This document shows, piece by piece, positions 17,361 through 25,770 of a DNA stretch of 64,000 nt (position 1 is the stretch's first letter; each line of letters opens with the position of its first letter). Under the pieces are notes generated by a model. The model made no database searches, was not told the DNA's origin, and saw only the letters and a list, made by a program, of their open reading frames with translations. The stretch covers positions 186,001 through 250,000 of the forward strand of contig CAZFRE010000001.1 of assembly GCA_964521195.1 (NCBI GenBank). The letters run 5' to 3'. A program made the position numbers and the translations under genes. This DNA is from CAWDNM01 sp964521195. GTDB taxonomy: Bacteria; Actinomycetota; Coriobacteriia; Anaerosomatales; JAAXUF01.

Positions 17361-17522
17361 CTACATCAGGTTCGACATCAGCCTCGAGACCGAGTTACGC
17401 AGCTTGAACGCGGCCGGCCAGTTGGCCACCGTCTCGAGCGTGACCTGCGAACACTTGGTCATGTCGTCCTCGAAGATGGCATCGTGCTCGGTGGTGAGGT
17501 CCTTGTTGAAGTACCAAGTCAT
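17361..17522 (-). CDS. Short ORF resembling the C-terminal tail of cardiolipin synthase
   Basis: 53 residues from ATG 17522 with AAGGAGG two bases upstream. It reads FNKDLTTEHDAIFEDDMTKC, then SQVTLE and a basic tail KLRNSVSRLMSNLM. This resembles the last 50 residues of PLD-type cardiolipin synthases (an IFEEDL..S..ITLE pattern and a final amphipathic RL.SPLL-like helix). No HKD motif is present. A ribosome site and an upstream TGACC-type box suggest it may still be expressed. It could be a decayed cls copy or a free-standing membrane-associating peptide. Confidence 0.5.
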   Translation of the reverse strand: MTWYFNKDLTTEHDAIFEDDMTKCSQVTLETVANWPAAFKLRNSVSRLMSNLM

Positions 17523-17556
17523 GACCTCCTTGTGCAGGGATAGCTGTCCCTCTCAT

Positions 17557-17571
17557 CTTAGCCGATGGTCA
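17557..17571 (-). promoter_or_regulatory. TGACC-N4-GCTAAG box
   Basis: Minus strand TGACCATCGGCTAAG, one mismatch in the second half-site, 35 bases before the ATG of the 53-residue ORF. Confidence 0.45.
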
Positions 17572-17726
17572 CACGCCGCCACACTCTGATCGCCACCTTG
17601 TCTGGCGTAGGTCAACCAGGATTGCCTCGCACCACCCGGCACCGATGCTCGGCGGGGTATAGACACCCTCAGTGGGCTCGGTGCGAGCCCGCCAGATTCT
17701 GCTGCGGCGGGAGCCAGGGGGTGCGC

Positions 17727-19211
17727 ATGCCTTACGGAAGACCCAACATCCTTGTGCTTTGGGGAGACGACATCGGCTACTGGAACATCAGCGCCAACAA
17801 CAAGGGGATGATGGGCTACTCGACTCCCAACATCGACCGCATCGCGAACGAGGGCATCGGCTTCACGGACTTCTATGGCCAGCAGAGCTGCACGGCCGGC
17901 CGCTCGGCGTTCATCACCGGGCAGAACCCGCTTCGCACCGGGCTCACGAAGGTCGGCTTCCCCGGAGCCAAGGAGGGCCTGTGCGCCGAGGACCCGACGA
18001 TCGCGGAGCTCCTCAAGCCGTTCGGGTACGCCACAGCGCAGTTCGGCAAGAACCACCTCGGAGACCGCGACGAGCACCTGCCAACGAACCACGGCTTCGA
18101 CGAGTTCTTCGGCAACCTGTACCACCTCAACGCCGAGGAAGAGCCCGAGCATGCGGACTACCCGAAGGATCCTGCGTTTCGCGAGCGCTTCGGCCCGCGT
18201 GGCGTGATTCACAGCTGGGCGCAGCCCGACGGAAGCCAGGAGATCGAGGACACCGGACCTCTCACGAAGAAGCGCATGGAGACCATCGACGATGAGGTCA
18301 CGGCGCGCATGCTCGAGTATCTCGAAGAGATGGCCGGCGGCGACAAGCCCCTCTTCGTCTGGTGGAACGCGACCCGCATGCACTTCCGGACACACATCAA
18401 GGACGAGACACGCGGGCTGAGCGGCCAGGGCGAGTACAACGACGCCATGGTGGAGCACGACAACCATGTAGGCATGATCCTCGACAAGCTCGACGAGCTC
18501 GGGATCGCCGAGGACACGATCGTCATGTACTCCACAGACAACGGCCCCCATTACAACACGTGGCCCGACGGCGCCATCACTCCCTTCGCCTCAGAGAAGA
18601 ACAGCAACTGGGAAGGCGCGTACCGAGTCCCGTGCTTCGTGCGCTGGCCGGGCACGTGGCAGGCGGGCGTGACGCTCAACGGCATGGTGGCGCACCAGGA
18701 CATGCTGCCCACGTTCCTCGCGGCGGCAGGGGAGCCCGACATCGTCGCGAAGTGCCGGGCCGGTCATGAGGCGGCCGGCAAGTCCTTCAAAGTCGCACTC
18801 GACGGCAAGGACATGAGCGACTACTTCGCCGGCCGTGCGGATGCGAGCCCGCGCGAGGAGTTCTTCTACGTGAACGACGACGCCGAACTCGTGGCGCTGC
18901 GCGTTGGGGACTGGAAGTACGTCTTCAAGGAGCAGCGCGCCAAGACGCTGGCGCTGTGGGCAGAGCCCTTCGTCGACCTGCGCATCCCGCGCATCTTCAA
19001 CCTTCGGCGTGACCCGTTCGAGCGGGCGCTCGAGAACTCCAACACCTACTGGGACTGGATGATCGACCACGCGTACATGGTGGTGCCCGCACAGGTGGTG
19101 GTGGCGCGCGCGGTCCAGGACATCATGGAGTTCCCGCCGCGCCAGAAGCCGGCGAGCTTCAACCTGGACAAGGTGCTCGAGCAGCTACACTCCGCGGGTG
19201 GATCTGCCTGA
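17727..19211 (+). CDS. Arylsulfatase A-like sulfatase (CxAxR type)
   Basis: 494 residues from ATG 17727, after CAGGGGG. NILVLWGDDIG (residues 7-17) provides the metal-binding aspartates. Cys55 in SCTAGRSAFITG is the formylglycine site, of the CxAxR class typical of substrates of anaerobic maturases. FGKNHLGD and YSTDNGPHYN carry further active-site and calcium ligands. There is no signal peptide, so the enzyme is probably cytosolic. It lies in the same strand orientation as the 14188 sulfatase, separated by remnants and a terminator. The substrate is undetermined; related enzymes act on aryl, alkyl or carbohydrate sulfates. Confidence 0.9.
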   Translation: MPYGRPNILVLWGDDIGYWNISANNKGMMGYSTPNIDRIANEGIGFTDFYGQQSCTAGRSAFITGQNPLRTGLTKVGFPGAKEGLCAEDPTIAELLKPFGYATAQFGKNHLGDRDEHLPTNHGFDEFFGNLYHLNAEEEPEHADYPKDPAFRERFGPRGVIHSWAQPDGSQEIEDTGPLTKKRMETIDDEVTARMLEYLEEMAGGDKPLFVWWNATRMHFRTHIKDETRGLSGQGEYNDAMVEHDNHVGMILDKLDELGIAEDTIVMYSTDNGPHYNTWPDGAITPFASEKNSNWEGAYRVPCFVRWPGTWQAGVTLNGMVAHQDMLPTFLAAAGEPDIVAKCRAGHEAAGKSFKVALDGKDMSDYFAGRADASPREEFFYVNDDAELVALRVGDWKYVFKEQRAKTLALWAEPFVDLRIPRIFNLRRDPFERALENSNTYWDWMIDHAYMVVPAQVVVARAVQDIMEFPPRQKPASFNLDKVLEQLHSAGGSA

Positions 19212-19234
19212 CGCCAGAACGCGGCCGACCGGGC

Positions 19235-20902
19235 TCACCGGTCGCGCAGCCACGCCTCTCCCAGTTCCACCGCTGCGGCGGTGGACTGGAACACGACGTC
19301 GGTCATCGGCAGCGCATTCTCCGCGCCGATCTCCTCGAGTACCCCGGTGCTGGTCAGCTGGGCCATGAGCCGATCACGCACGCCGGCAAGGATCAGCCGT
19401 CCGCCGGCTGCGTGAATCTGCTCGTGGTAGCGGCGGATCATCAGGATGAACGTGCTTCCGACCTCGGCGTGGCTGCGCAGACGGACGACCAACACCGGCC
19501 GCTGCGCTGTTCCAACCGATGGCAGGAGCTTATCGACGAGCTCAACGCCGGCGTAGAACACGCTGCCGTAGATATCGACGACGGTGACCGCATCGCTCGG
19601 AAGCATCTCGGGCGGGGCCTGCTCGGACCACTGGCCATCGGGCAACCGGTGCAGCTGCACTACGCGCACATCTTTGGATGAGCTGTAGACGTACTGCACG
19701 GCTGAGAGTGCCGCGCCGAGAAGCACGGCGTACTGCACCGGCATCAGAAGCATCGAGCCAAGCGTGATCAGCATGACCACCGCTGACTCCTTGCTGGCGT
19801 TCCACACATCGCGCATGCCGTTGATGTCGATCGCCGACACGCCGACCACGATGAGGATCCCGGCGAGTACGGTGAGCGGGACGAGCTCGACAAGAGGGCC
19901 TAGCAGCAGGAGCACGACGGCGACCACCACGCCGATCACGACGTTTGACCAGCGCGTGCGGGCGCCTCCGGAGACGGCCATGGCGGTGCTCGACACCGAC
20001 GCGCCGATCGGCATGCCGCCGAACGCGCCAGATGCGAGGTTGCCGACGCCTTGGCCGATCATGTCGCGCGAGGAGTCCGGGTAGGTCCCGTCGGCGTTCG
20101 GGAATGCCTTGCTGATGCCGCCGCCTTGCACAAGGCCGATGAGCGCGACCGAGAGCGCCGGTATCACCAGCCCGGGCACAAGCGCCAGTTCAGGCATACG
20201 TGGCATCGGCAGGCCGTTGGGAATCTCGGAGACGCTCCTCACGAGGGGGATATCGATCTTCAGGAAGTAGACGCCCGCCGTTGCGGCCACCAGCGCGATG
20301 AGCATCGCGAAGTCCTTGAGCCGCGTGCGCATGAGCGCAACGATGATCACGATCGTCAGGAGGCCCACCGCCAGCGTGACGGGATTCCACGCTCGCACGT
20401 TCAGTGCGGTTTCGATTGCCTTGCCGAACTTCGTTGATCTGGATGCGCCGAAGCCCGTGATGTTCGAGAGCTGCCCAACGATGACGAGGAGGGCCACGCC
20501 GTTGAGGAAGCCCTTCATCACCGCATTCGAGACAAAGCGCAGAAGCCGGCCGCCGCGCAGCAGGCCGAACAGCGCCATGAACACGCCGACCAGCGCGGCG
20601 AGTGTGGCAACGGCGGCATCGCGCTGGACAGCGGGGACGGCTGCAAGGCCGCTTCCAACGATCACCGCCATAGCCGAGGTGACCGCGACCGTCATGAACT
20701 GCGAACTCGTTGTCAGCGCTGCTGCCGGCGTGCCGGCGAGTAGCGCATAGAGCCCGGCGATCGGGCTCACTCCGGCAAGCAGCGCGTTGGCCATTGCGTC
20801 CGGAATGTTCGCAACGCCGTTCGTGACGCCGACGATGATGTCCGCGCGCGGCCCGTCCCGCTTCTCAGGGGCGTCGGGGCTCGGTGTAGGGCTTGCAGTC
20901 AC
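19235..20902 (-). CDS. SulP-family anion transporter with STAS domain
   Basis: 555 residues from GTG 20902; its start overlaps the stop of the preceding membrane gene (GTGA), indicating translational coupling. About 10-12 membrane helices form the core (residues about 30-420), with the SulP signature region GLYALLAG and a cytosolic STAS domain from about 440 to the end (VTVVDIYGSVFYAGVELVDKL). SulP proteins carry sulfate, bicarbonate or other anions. The nearby sulfatases make sulfate a plausible substrate but do not prove it. A second SulP gene is encoded divergently at 21773. Confidence 0.88.
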   Translation of the reverse strand: MTASPTPSPDAPEKRDGPRADIIVGVTNGVANIPDAMANALLAGVSPIAGLYALLAGTPAAALTTSSQFMTVAVTSAMAVIVGSGLAAVPAVQRDAAVATLAALVGVFMALFGLLRGGRLLRFVSNAVMKGFLNGVALLVIVGQLSNITGFGASRSTKFGKAIETALNVRAWNPVTLAVGLLTIVIIVALMRTRLKDFAMLIALVAATAGVYFLKIDIPLVRSVSEIPNGLPMPRMPELALVPGLVIPALSVALIGLVQGGGISKAFPNADGTYPDSSRDMIGQGVGNLASGAFGGMPIGASVSSTAMAVSGGARTRWSNVVIGVVVAVVLLLLGPLVELVPLTVLAGILIVVGVSAIDINGMRDVWNASKESAVVMLITLGSMLLMPVQYAVLLGAALSAVQYVYSSSKDVRVVQLHRLPDGQWSEQAPPEMLPSDAVTVVDIYGSVFYAGVELVDKLLPSVGTAQRPVLVVRLRSHAEVGSTFILMIRRYHEQIHAAGGRLILAGVRDRLMAQLTSTGVLEEIGAENALPMTDVVFQSTAAAVELGEAWLRDR

Positions 20903-21630
20903 TCGACGACTCCAGTCTCCCCATCGGGCACGGCAGCCGGGTCGCCAAGAGGCGGCGACACCAGGATGAAGATGCTCAAGAGCGCTACCCACAACGGGAA
21001 CAGCGTCATGATCAGCTGGAACTCCCGAATGCTCAGCAGCAGCGCCAGCGCGATGGCGTAGCCGACGAATCCGACCCAGCGCGGAATCGTCTTGGTGCGG
21101 ATGGCGATCGTAGAGGTGACGATCATGAACACGCCGGCAGCTCGGGCGGCGTACACGTACAGAAACGTGTACGTGAGCGCCTGGCTGAACTGCATCACTG
21201 CCGGGTCGACGTCAGCCCGCTCAGCGAGCATGTCGAGCCGGAGCGCCATAGCGCTTGCGGTCGCCGCGGCCGCGAACAGCATCGCCACGAACAACAGGCC
21301 GCTGCCGAGGAACACCGTCGCGAACAGCTGGTCTTCTCGGCGGCCGATACGGGCGCGAACAGCCCCGATGAACCACAGGAATGCGACGCCGGCGAGAGGG
21401 ATCGCGTACAGGCCCATGAGGACGATCCGGGTGCGCGCTGCACCGCTCGCGTACCACGCGGAGAGCGTCTCTCCAGATACGGCGGCAGGCGCCCGGACCA
21501 GCAACAGCACGCCGATGAACAGGATCGCGAAGAGTAGCCCGGCTACTCCCGCGGCTCGCGGAGCGCGCAGGTCCCTGCCCACTTCCTCAATCGCCCCGGT
21601 GCCTCTTAGCTCGCTCACCGTAGAGCCCAT
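20899..21630 (-). CDS. Polytopic membrane protein of unknown function
   Basis: 243 residues from ATG 21630 with AGGAGAG. About six to seven membrane helices are visible, including GVAGLLFAILFIGVLLLV near the N-terminus and two at the C-terminus. It resembles general DUF4386-like integral membrane proteins, but no firm family is recognised. It overlaps the SulP gene downstream by four bases, so the two probably work or are regulated together. It is divergent from the second SulP gene, with a TGACC-type box in the shared intergenic region. Confidence 0.6.
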   Translation of the reverse strand: MGSTVSELRGTGAIEEVGRDLRAPRAAGVAGLLFAILFIGVLLLVRAPAAVSGETLSAWYASGAARTRIVLMGLYAIPLAGVAFLWFIGAVRARIGRREDQLFATVFLGSGLLFVAMLFAAAATASAMALRLDMLAERADVDPAVMQFSQALTYTFLYVYAARAAGVFMIVTSTIAIRTKTIPRWVGFVGYAIALALLLSIREFQLIMTLFPLWVALLSIFILVSPPLGDPAAVPDGETGVVE

Positions 21631-21711
21631 GACTCTCCTCTTGGCACGCCGCTGGGAGCGCGAGAACCGCCACATAGCGCTTCTCCTGTTGGCACCCAGT
21701 CTAGTACAGTC

Positions 21712-21726
21712 TGACCAGGTGGTAAG
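21712..21726 (+). promoter_or_regulatory. TGACC-N4-GGTAAG box in the divergent SulP region
   Basis: TGACCAGGTGGTAAG, 46 bases before the second SulP start. On the opposite strand its CTTACC half overlaps a possible -35 (TTACCA) spaced 16 bases from TAGACT for the divergent membrane gene. Confidence 0.55.
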
Positions 21727-21772
21727 CATGTTCAGAGAATGTGGTTCTGCGTCGTTGGGGGAGTGGTCGAAG

Positions 21773-23494
21773 ATGGCGAGGCGCGAGGCGATCGTGCGCG
21801 GGTCGAATACGTTGGGGCGCCTGCTTCCTATCGTCCAGTGGTTGCCGCGCTACCAGATGTCGTGGCTTCGCTCGGATACCGTCGCCGGCGCCTCGGTGTG
21901 GGCGCTCGTGATCCCGCAGGCGATCGCCTACGCGGCAATCGTTGGCGTCGCGCCGCAGTACGGCCTGTACACGGTGCTGGGCGCATCCGTCATGTATGCG
22001 CTGTTCGCCTCCGCCGACCAGGTCGTCACCGGACCCAGCGCGACCGTGGCCGCTGTCACCGCGTCGGTCGCCGCTCTGGTTGTCGCCACGGCTGCACCGG
22101 AGTACCTCACCGTCGTGGTCGGTCTGGCTCTCGCCGTCGGCGTCATCTACGTGCTTCTCGGTCTCGCACGGATGGGGTGGGTCGCCAACTTCTTGTCGAA
22201 GTCCGTGCTCGAGGGCTTCGTCTTCGCGTTCGGATTCGGCCTCATCGTCGATCAGATGTACAAGGTTCTTGGCGTTGAGAAGGTCGAAGGCTCGTACTGG
22301 CAGGTGCTCGTCGGTGTCGTGAAGGAGATTCCTCAGACGAGCTTGCCGACGTTTGCGATAGGTGCGGCAGCGATCGTGATGCTGCTTGTGCTCCGCTACA
22401 CCCTTCCGAGCGTCCCTCGTTCGTTGCTCGCGGTCGTGCTTGGGATCGTCGTGGTACCGGTTCTCGGCCTCGCCGACAAGGGCGTGGCACTCGTCGGCGA
22501 CCTGCCGTCGGGGCTGCCACACCTTATGGTGCCAACAGGGCTGCCTCCCTCGGCATGGGGCACCTTGATCGCCGGTTCGTTGGCGGTCATTCTCGTGGGC
22601 TTCAGCGAGTCTCTGGCTGCAGCGAAGAACGTCGGTGCAAAGCACGGGCTCGACGTATCAGCCGATCAAGAGCTCGTAGCGCAGGGAGCTGCAGTGATCG
22701 GGTCGTCGCTTCTGGGCGGCTTCCCGGTTGGGGGCAGCCTCAGCAAGACGAGCGTCGCCGACGAGGCCGGGCAGAGGACCCAACTCGCGGGACTCATCGT
22801 CGCCGGGCTGACGGTGGTGACGTTGCTCTTCCTCACGGAGGCATTCGCGACGCTTCCCAAGGCCGTGCTTGGTGCGGTCGTCATTGACGCCGCTGTCGGC
22901 CTGATCCACTTCGACGTGTTCGTGCGGTTCTACAAGACGAGCCGCCGTGGCTTCATCGCATTCGCTGCAACGTCCATCGGGCTGTTCTTCATCGGTGTCG
23001 TCGCAGGCGTTGTCATCGGCGTGGTCATCTCACTTCTCCTGCTCGTTTCGACCGCCTCGAAGTCATCGGTCCGGCGCATGGGCTACGACACCGACAACCA
23101 GGTGTATGTGGATGCCGACATCCACGAGAACGCCGAGACGATCCCCGGTGTTCTCGTGGTCGAGCTTGGCGGCCCTCTGTTCTTTGCAGACGCCGACCAC
23201 TTCCGCTCGTCGCTGCTTGCGATGATCGCCGAACAGAAGCCGCATACGGTGGTCGTCGATCTTGGGCCCGCTGCTGACATCGACTTGGACGGCGCCGACA
23301 CTCTCTCCAAGCTGGCCGGCGAGCTTAAGGCGAGGCAGACCGCGCTTCTGCTCGCTCGTGTTGATGAGCATCGCGTCGGCTTGCTCGAACGAGCCGGGAC
23401 GCTCGATGCCATCGGCGCAGGCAACGTGTACCCGTCCGTGCGCGCAGCGGTCGCTGCAGCGCGCACTGAGGCGCGACCGGCGGTCCGAGCCTGA
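21773..23494 (+). CDS. SulP-family anion transporter with STAS domain (second copy)
   Basis: 573 residues from ATG 21773; GGGGGAG lies ten bases upstream, and ATG 21728 is an in-frame alternative. The N-terminal LRSDTVAGASVWALVIPQAIAYA and GPQYGLY-like VAPQYGLYTVLG are the classic SulP signature. A VGGSLSKTSV segment lies in the late core, and the STAS domain starts near residue 470 (GVLVVELGGPLFFADADHF). Compared with the 19235-20902 protein the sequences are clearly diverged, so this is not a recent duplicate. It should import sulfate or exchange bicarbonate or other anions. Confidence 0.92.
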   Translation: MARREAIVRGSNTLGRLLPIVQWLPRYQMSWLRSDTVAGASVWALVIPQAIAYAAIVGVAPQYGLYTVLGASVMYALFASADQVVTGPSATVAAVTASVAALVVATAAPEYLTVVVGLALAVGVIYVLLGLARMGWVANFLSKSVLEGFVFAFGFGLIVDQMYKVLGVEKVEGSYWQVLVGVVKEIPQTSLPTFAIGAAAIVMLLVLRYTLPSVPRSLLAVVLGIVVVPVLGLADKGVALVGDLPSGLPHLMVPTGLPPSAWGTLIAGSLAVILVGFSESLAAAKNVGAKHGLDVSADQELVAQGAAVIGSSLLGGFPVGGSLSKTSVADEAGQRTQLAGLIVAGLTVVTLLFLTEAFATLPKAVLGAVVIDAAVGLIHFDVFVRFYKTSRRGFIAFAATSIGLFFIGVVAGVVIGVVISLLLLVSTASKSSVRRMGYDTDNQVYVDADIHENAETIPGVLVVELGGPLFFADADHFRSSLLAMIAEQKPHTVVVDLGPAADIDLDGADTLSKLAGELKARQTALLLARVDEHRVGLLERAGTLDAIGAGNVYPSVRAAVAAARTEARPAVRA

Positions 23495-23506
23495 CCATAT
23501 GGTAGT
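23492..23506 (+). promoter_or_regulatory. TGACC-N4-GGTAGT box
   Basis: TGACCATATGGTAGT containing the perfect palindrome ACCATATGGT. It overlaps the SulP stop codon and lies 41 bases before the hydrolase-fusion start. Confidence 0.5.
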
Positions 23507-23547
23507 TTGAGGGGCGACTGAGCGCGGTGCGGGCCGAGGGGAGACCG

Positions 23548-25764
23548 ATGCACTCCGACATCAACAGCCTGCGACTCCACGCTCACTTCGACGAGGGCGA
23601 TGGGCCGGCGATCGTGATGCTCCACGGCATCAACTCCGACGGCGGCGACTGGCGCACGGTCATCGACACGATCGGACCCGGGTATCGCTTCATCGCGTTC
23701 GATCTGCTCGGCTTCGGGGCGAGCCCCAAACCGCTCGACATCGAGTACACCGCGGATGAGCACGCCCTCGTCATCGAGAACACGCTGCAGGACCTCGGCG
23801 TCGACGATCCGTTCTTGCTCGCGGGCTATTCGCTTGGCGGAGACATCGCGCTGCGCTACGCCTCGACCTATCCCGAGCGCTTGCGCCGGCTCTTCCTCCT
23901 CGACGCGCCGTTCTACCTTCCGCCCGAGTTGGTCGAGACGAAGGGTTACAGCCTCAAGATGCTCTACGAGGCCGGCTCCAAGTGGGTCTGGGAGCGCCTC
24001 GCGACCTCCAAGCAGAAGGATAGCTTGCTGTACAAGGTGGCGACCGGTGTGGGGGAGGGCGCGCTCAAGGAGGCGTTCCACGCCGAGGACATCCCCACGC
24101 ACTGGGAGATCATGAGCAAGAACCTCACGAACACGATCAACAGGGCGACGTGGGTCGACGACCTCCCCAAGCTCACCATGCCGGTGGTGCACGCCATCGG
24201 CGAGCACGACGCCATCGTCAAGATCTCACAGGCGCCTGCGCTCAAGCGGCTCAAGCCCGACATGGAGATCCGCCGCATCCGCGGGCTCGCCGCCGATCAC
24301 ATGACACTGTGGAACATGCCCGAGCGGATCGCACACGAGATCATGCGCGACGAAGTCCGCGAGCTCAACGTGGTGTGGCGCGGCGGGAGCGGTGCGCCGC
24401 TCGTGCTGCTGCACGGCCTCAACAACCCCGCGACCGCGTGGGTTCCCGCAGCCGAGGTGCTCGCACGTACCCATGACGTCGCCGTGCTCGACCTGCTCGG
24501 CTTCGGGGACTCGCCGGCGCCGCTCAGCCTGCACTACACCCTGGCCGATCACGTCGCTGCGGTGCTCGGCACCGTGAGCGCGTTGTGGGGACCGACCCGC
24601 GAGCGCGTGACGTTCGCGGGCGAGGGCCTCGGCGCCACCGTGGCGCTCGGGTGCGCCGCGACGGTGCCCGACCAGAGTGCGGGCGTGGTGGCCATCTCGG
24701 CGGGGTTCCTCGAGCCGGGTGTCTCGCTCGACGAACTCGCACGCGACGAGCGCGCTGCTCGGATGATCGCGGTGCGGGACGTAGCGAAGCGCCTCGCGGC
24801 CGGTGAGAAGGTGAGCGGGGCGGGTCTCGATCAGGCCGAGGCGCGGCTCGTGCCGATCCTGCGCTCCGTGGAGAGCGTGATGCTTGGGACGGACGCGGCG
24901 GAGCTGCTGCGCCAGGTCCCGGCACCCGCGCGGTTCGTCAATCCTGCGAGCGACTCGCTGACCCCGTCGGCGTACCTCGAGCGAGTCTGTACGGAGCGCG
25001 AGGGGTTCGAGTGCGTTCAGGTGGAAGGCGAGCGGGGGCTACCCTACACCGCACCCGCCGAGGCGGTCCGCGCGATCGACCCGGCCGACGCGGAGGGCAT
25101 CGGGCTCGCGGAGCATGCGAGGCCTGCGCCGGCCGCAGCCGCGGTCAGCCCGGTCTTCCGGGCGACCGGTGGCGTCGAGAATGCGCTGCTACGCGCTGGC
25201 CTGCTGAATCTGGCGGCGGCGGTCGCGATCGCGCTCGTTCGGCCCGACCCCATGCGGCTCACCCTCGGATTCGCCCTGTGGATCGCAGCTGCCTCACTGA
25301 GCGCGATCGTCGGGGCGATAGGCATGAAGCGCCAGACTGCCGGCACCAGGTTCACGTTCACGACGACCGCTCTGCCGACACTGCTCGCCGGCGTCGCCGG
25401 CTTGGCGGTCGCGTCGTTCCTGTTCGCCGACCCGCAGGACGGGCAACGGTTCTTCGGGGTCATGGTCGCGGTGTATGCGATGGTGCGGGGCGCGGCCGAC
25501 ATCTTCACGGCTCTGCGGGTTGGCAGGACGGCCAAGCCGCGCTGGCTTCTGTACGCGGGAGGCGCGCTGGGCATCGGGACGGCACTCGCGATCTTCGTCG
25601 GCCCCAACCATGGGCGCGGTATCGTGCGGTTGTCGCTCGCCGCATACCTGGCGCTGACCGGCGTCTCGCTCTTGGCGTACGTGACGGCGAGCCGGCGCGC
25701 AGCGCAGCGCCGCATCCGTGAGCTGCTGGGTGGTGCCGCGTCGGAAGAAGGTAGCAGAAGCTAG
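23548..25764 (+). CDS. Tandem alpha/beta-hydrolase fused to a DUF308-like membrane domain
   Basis: 738 residues from ATG 23548, after GAGGGGAGA. The first hydrolase lobe (about 1-275) has LHGINSDG, the nucleophile elbow GYSLGG and a late DHMTLWN His. The second lobe (about 285-525) repeats the fold (LLHGLNNPATAW, LLGFGDSP) but its elbow reads GEGLGA, lacking the serine, so it should be inactive. The remaining about 190 residues contain six hydrophobic helices resembling the HdeD/DUF308 protein at 13292. The protein should be membrane-tethered with the hydrolase lobes cytosolic. The substrate is unknown. Confidence 0.8.
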   Translation: MHSDINSLRLHAHFDEGDGPAIVMLHGINSDGGDWRTVIDTIGPGYRFIAFDLLGFGASPKPLDIEYTADEHALVIENTLQDLGVDDPFLLAGYSLGGDIALRYASTYPERLRRLFLLDAPFYLPPELVETKGYSLKMLYEAGSKWVWERLATSKQKDSLLYKVATGVGEGALKEAFHAEDIPTHWEIMSKNLTNTINRATWVDDLPKLTMPVVHAIGEHDAIVKISQAPALKRLKPDMEIRRIRGLAADHMTLWNMPERIAHEIMRDEVRELNVVWRGGSGAPLVLLHGLNNPATAWVPAAEVLARTHDVAVLDLLGFGDSPAPLSLHYTLADHVAAVLGTVSALWGPTRERVTFAGEGLGATVALGCAATVPDQSAGVVAISAGFLEPGVSLDELARDERAARMIAVRDVAKRLAAGEKVSGAGLDQAEARLVPILRSVESVMLGTDAAELLRQVPAPARFVNPASDSLTPSAYLERVCTEREGFECVQVEGERGLPYTAPAEAVRAIDPADAEGIGLAEHARPAPAAAAVSPVFRATGGVENALLRAGLLNLAAAVAIALVRPDPMRLTLGFALWIAAASLSAIVGAIGMKRQTAGTRFTFTTTALPTLLAGVAGLAVASFLFADPQDGQRFFGVMVAVYAMVRGAADIFTALRVGRTAKPRWLLYAGGALGIGTALAIFVGPNHGRGIVRLSLAAYLALTGVSLLAYVTASRRAAQRRIRELLGGAASEEGSRS

Positions 25765-25770
25765 CGGGCC

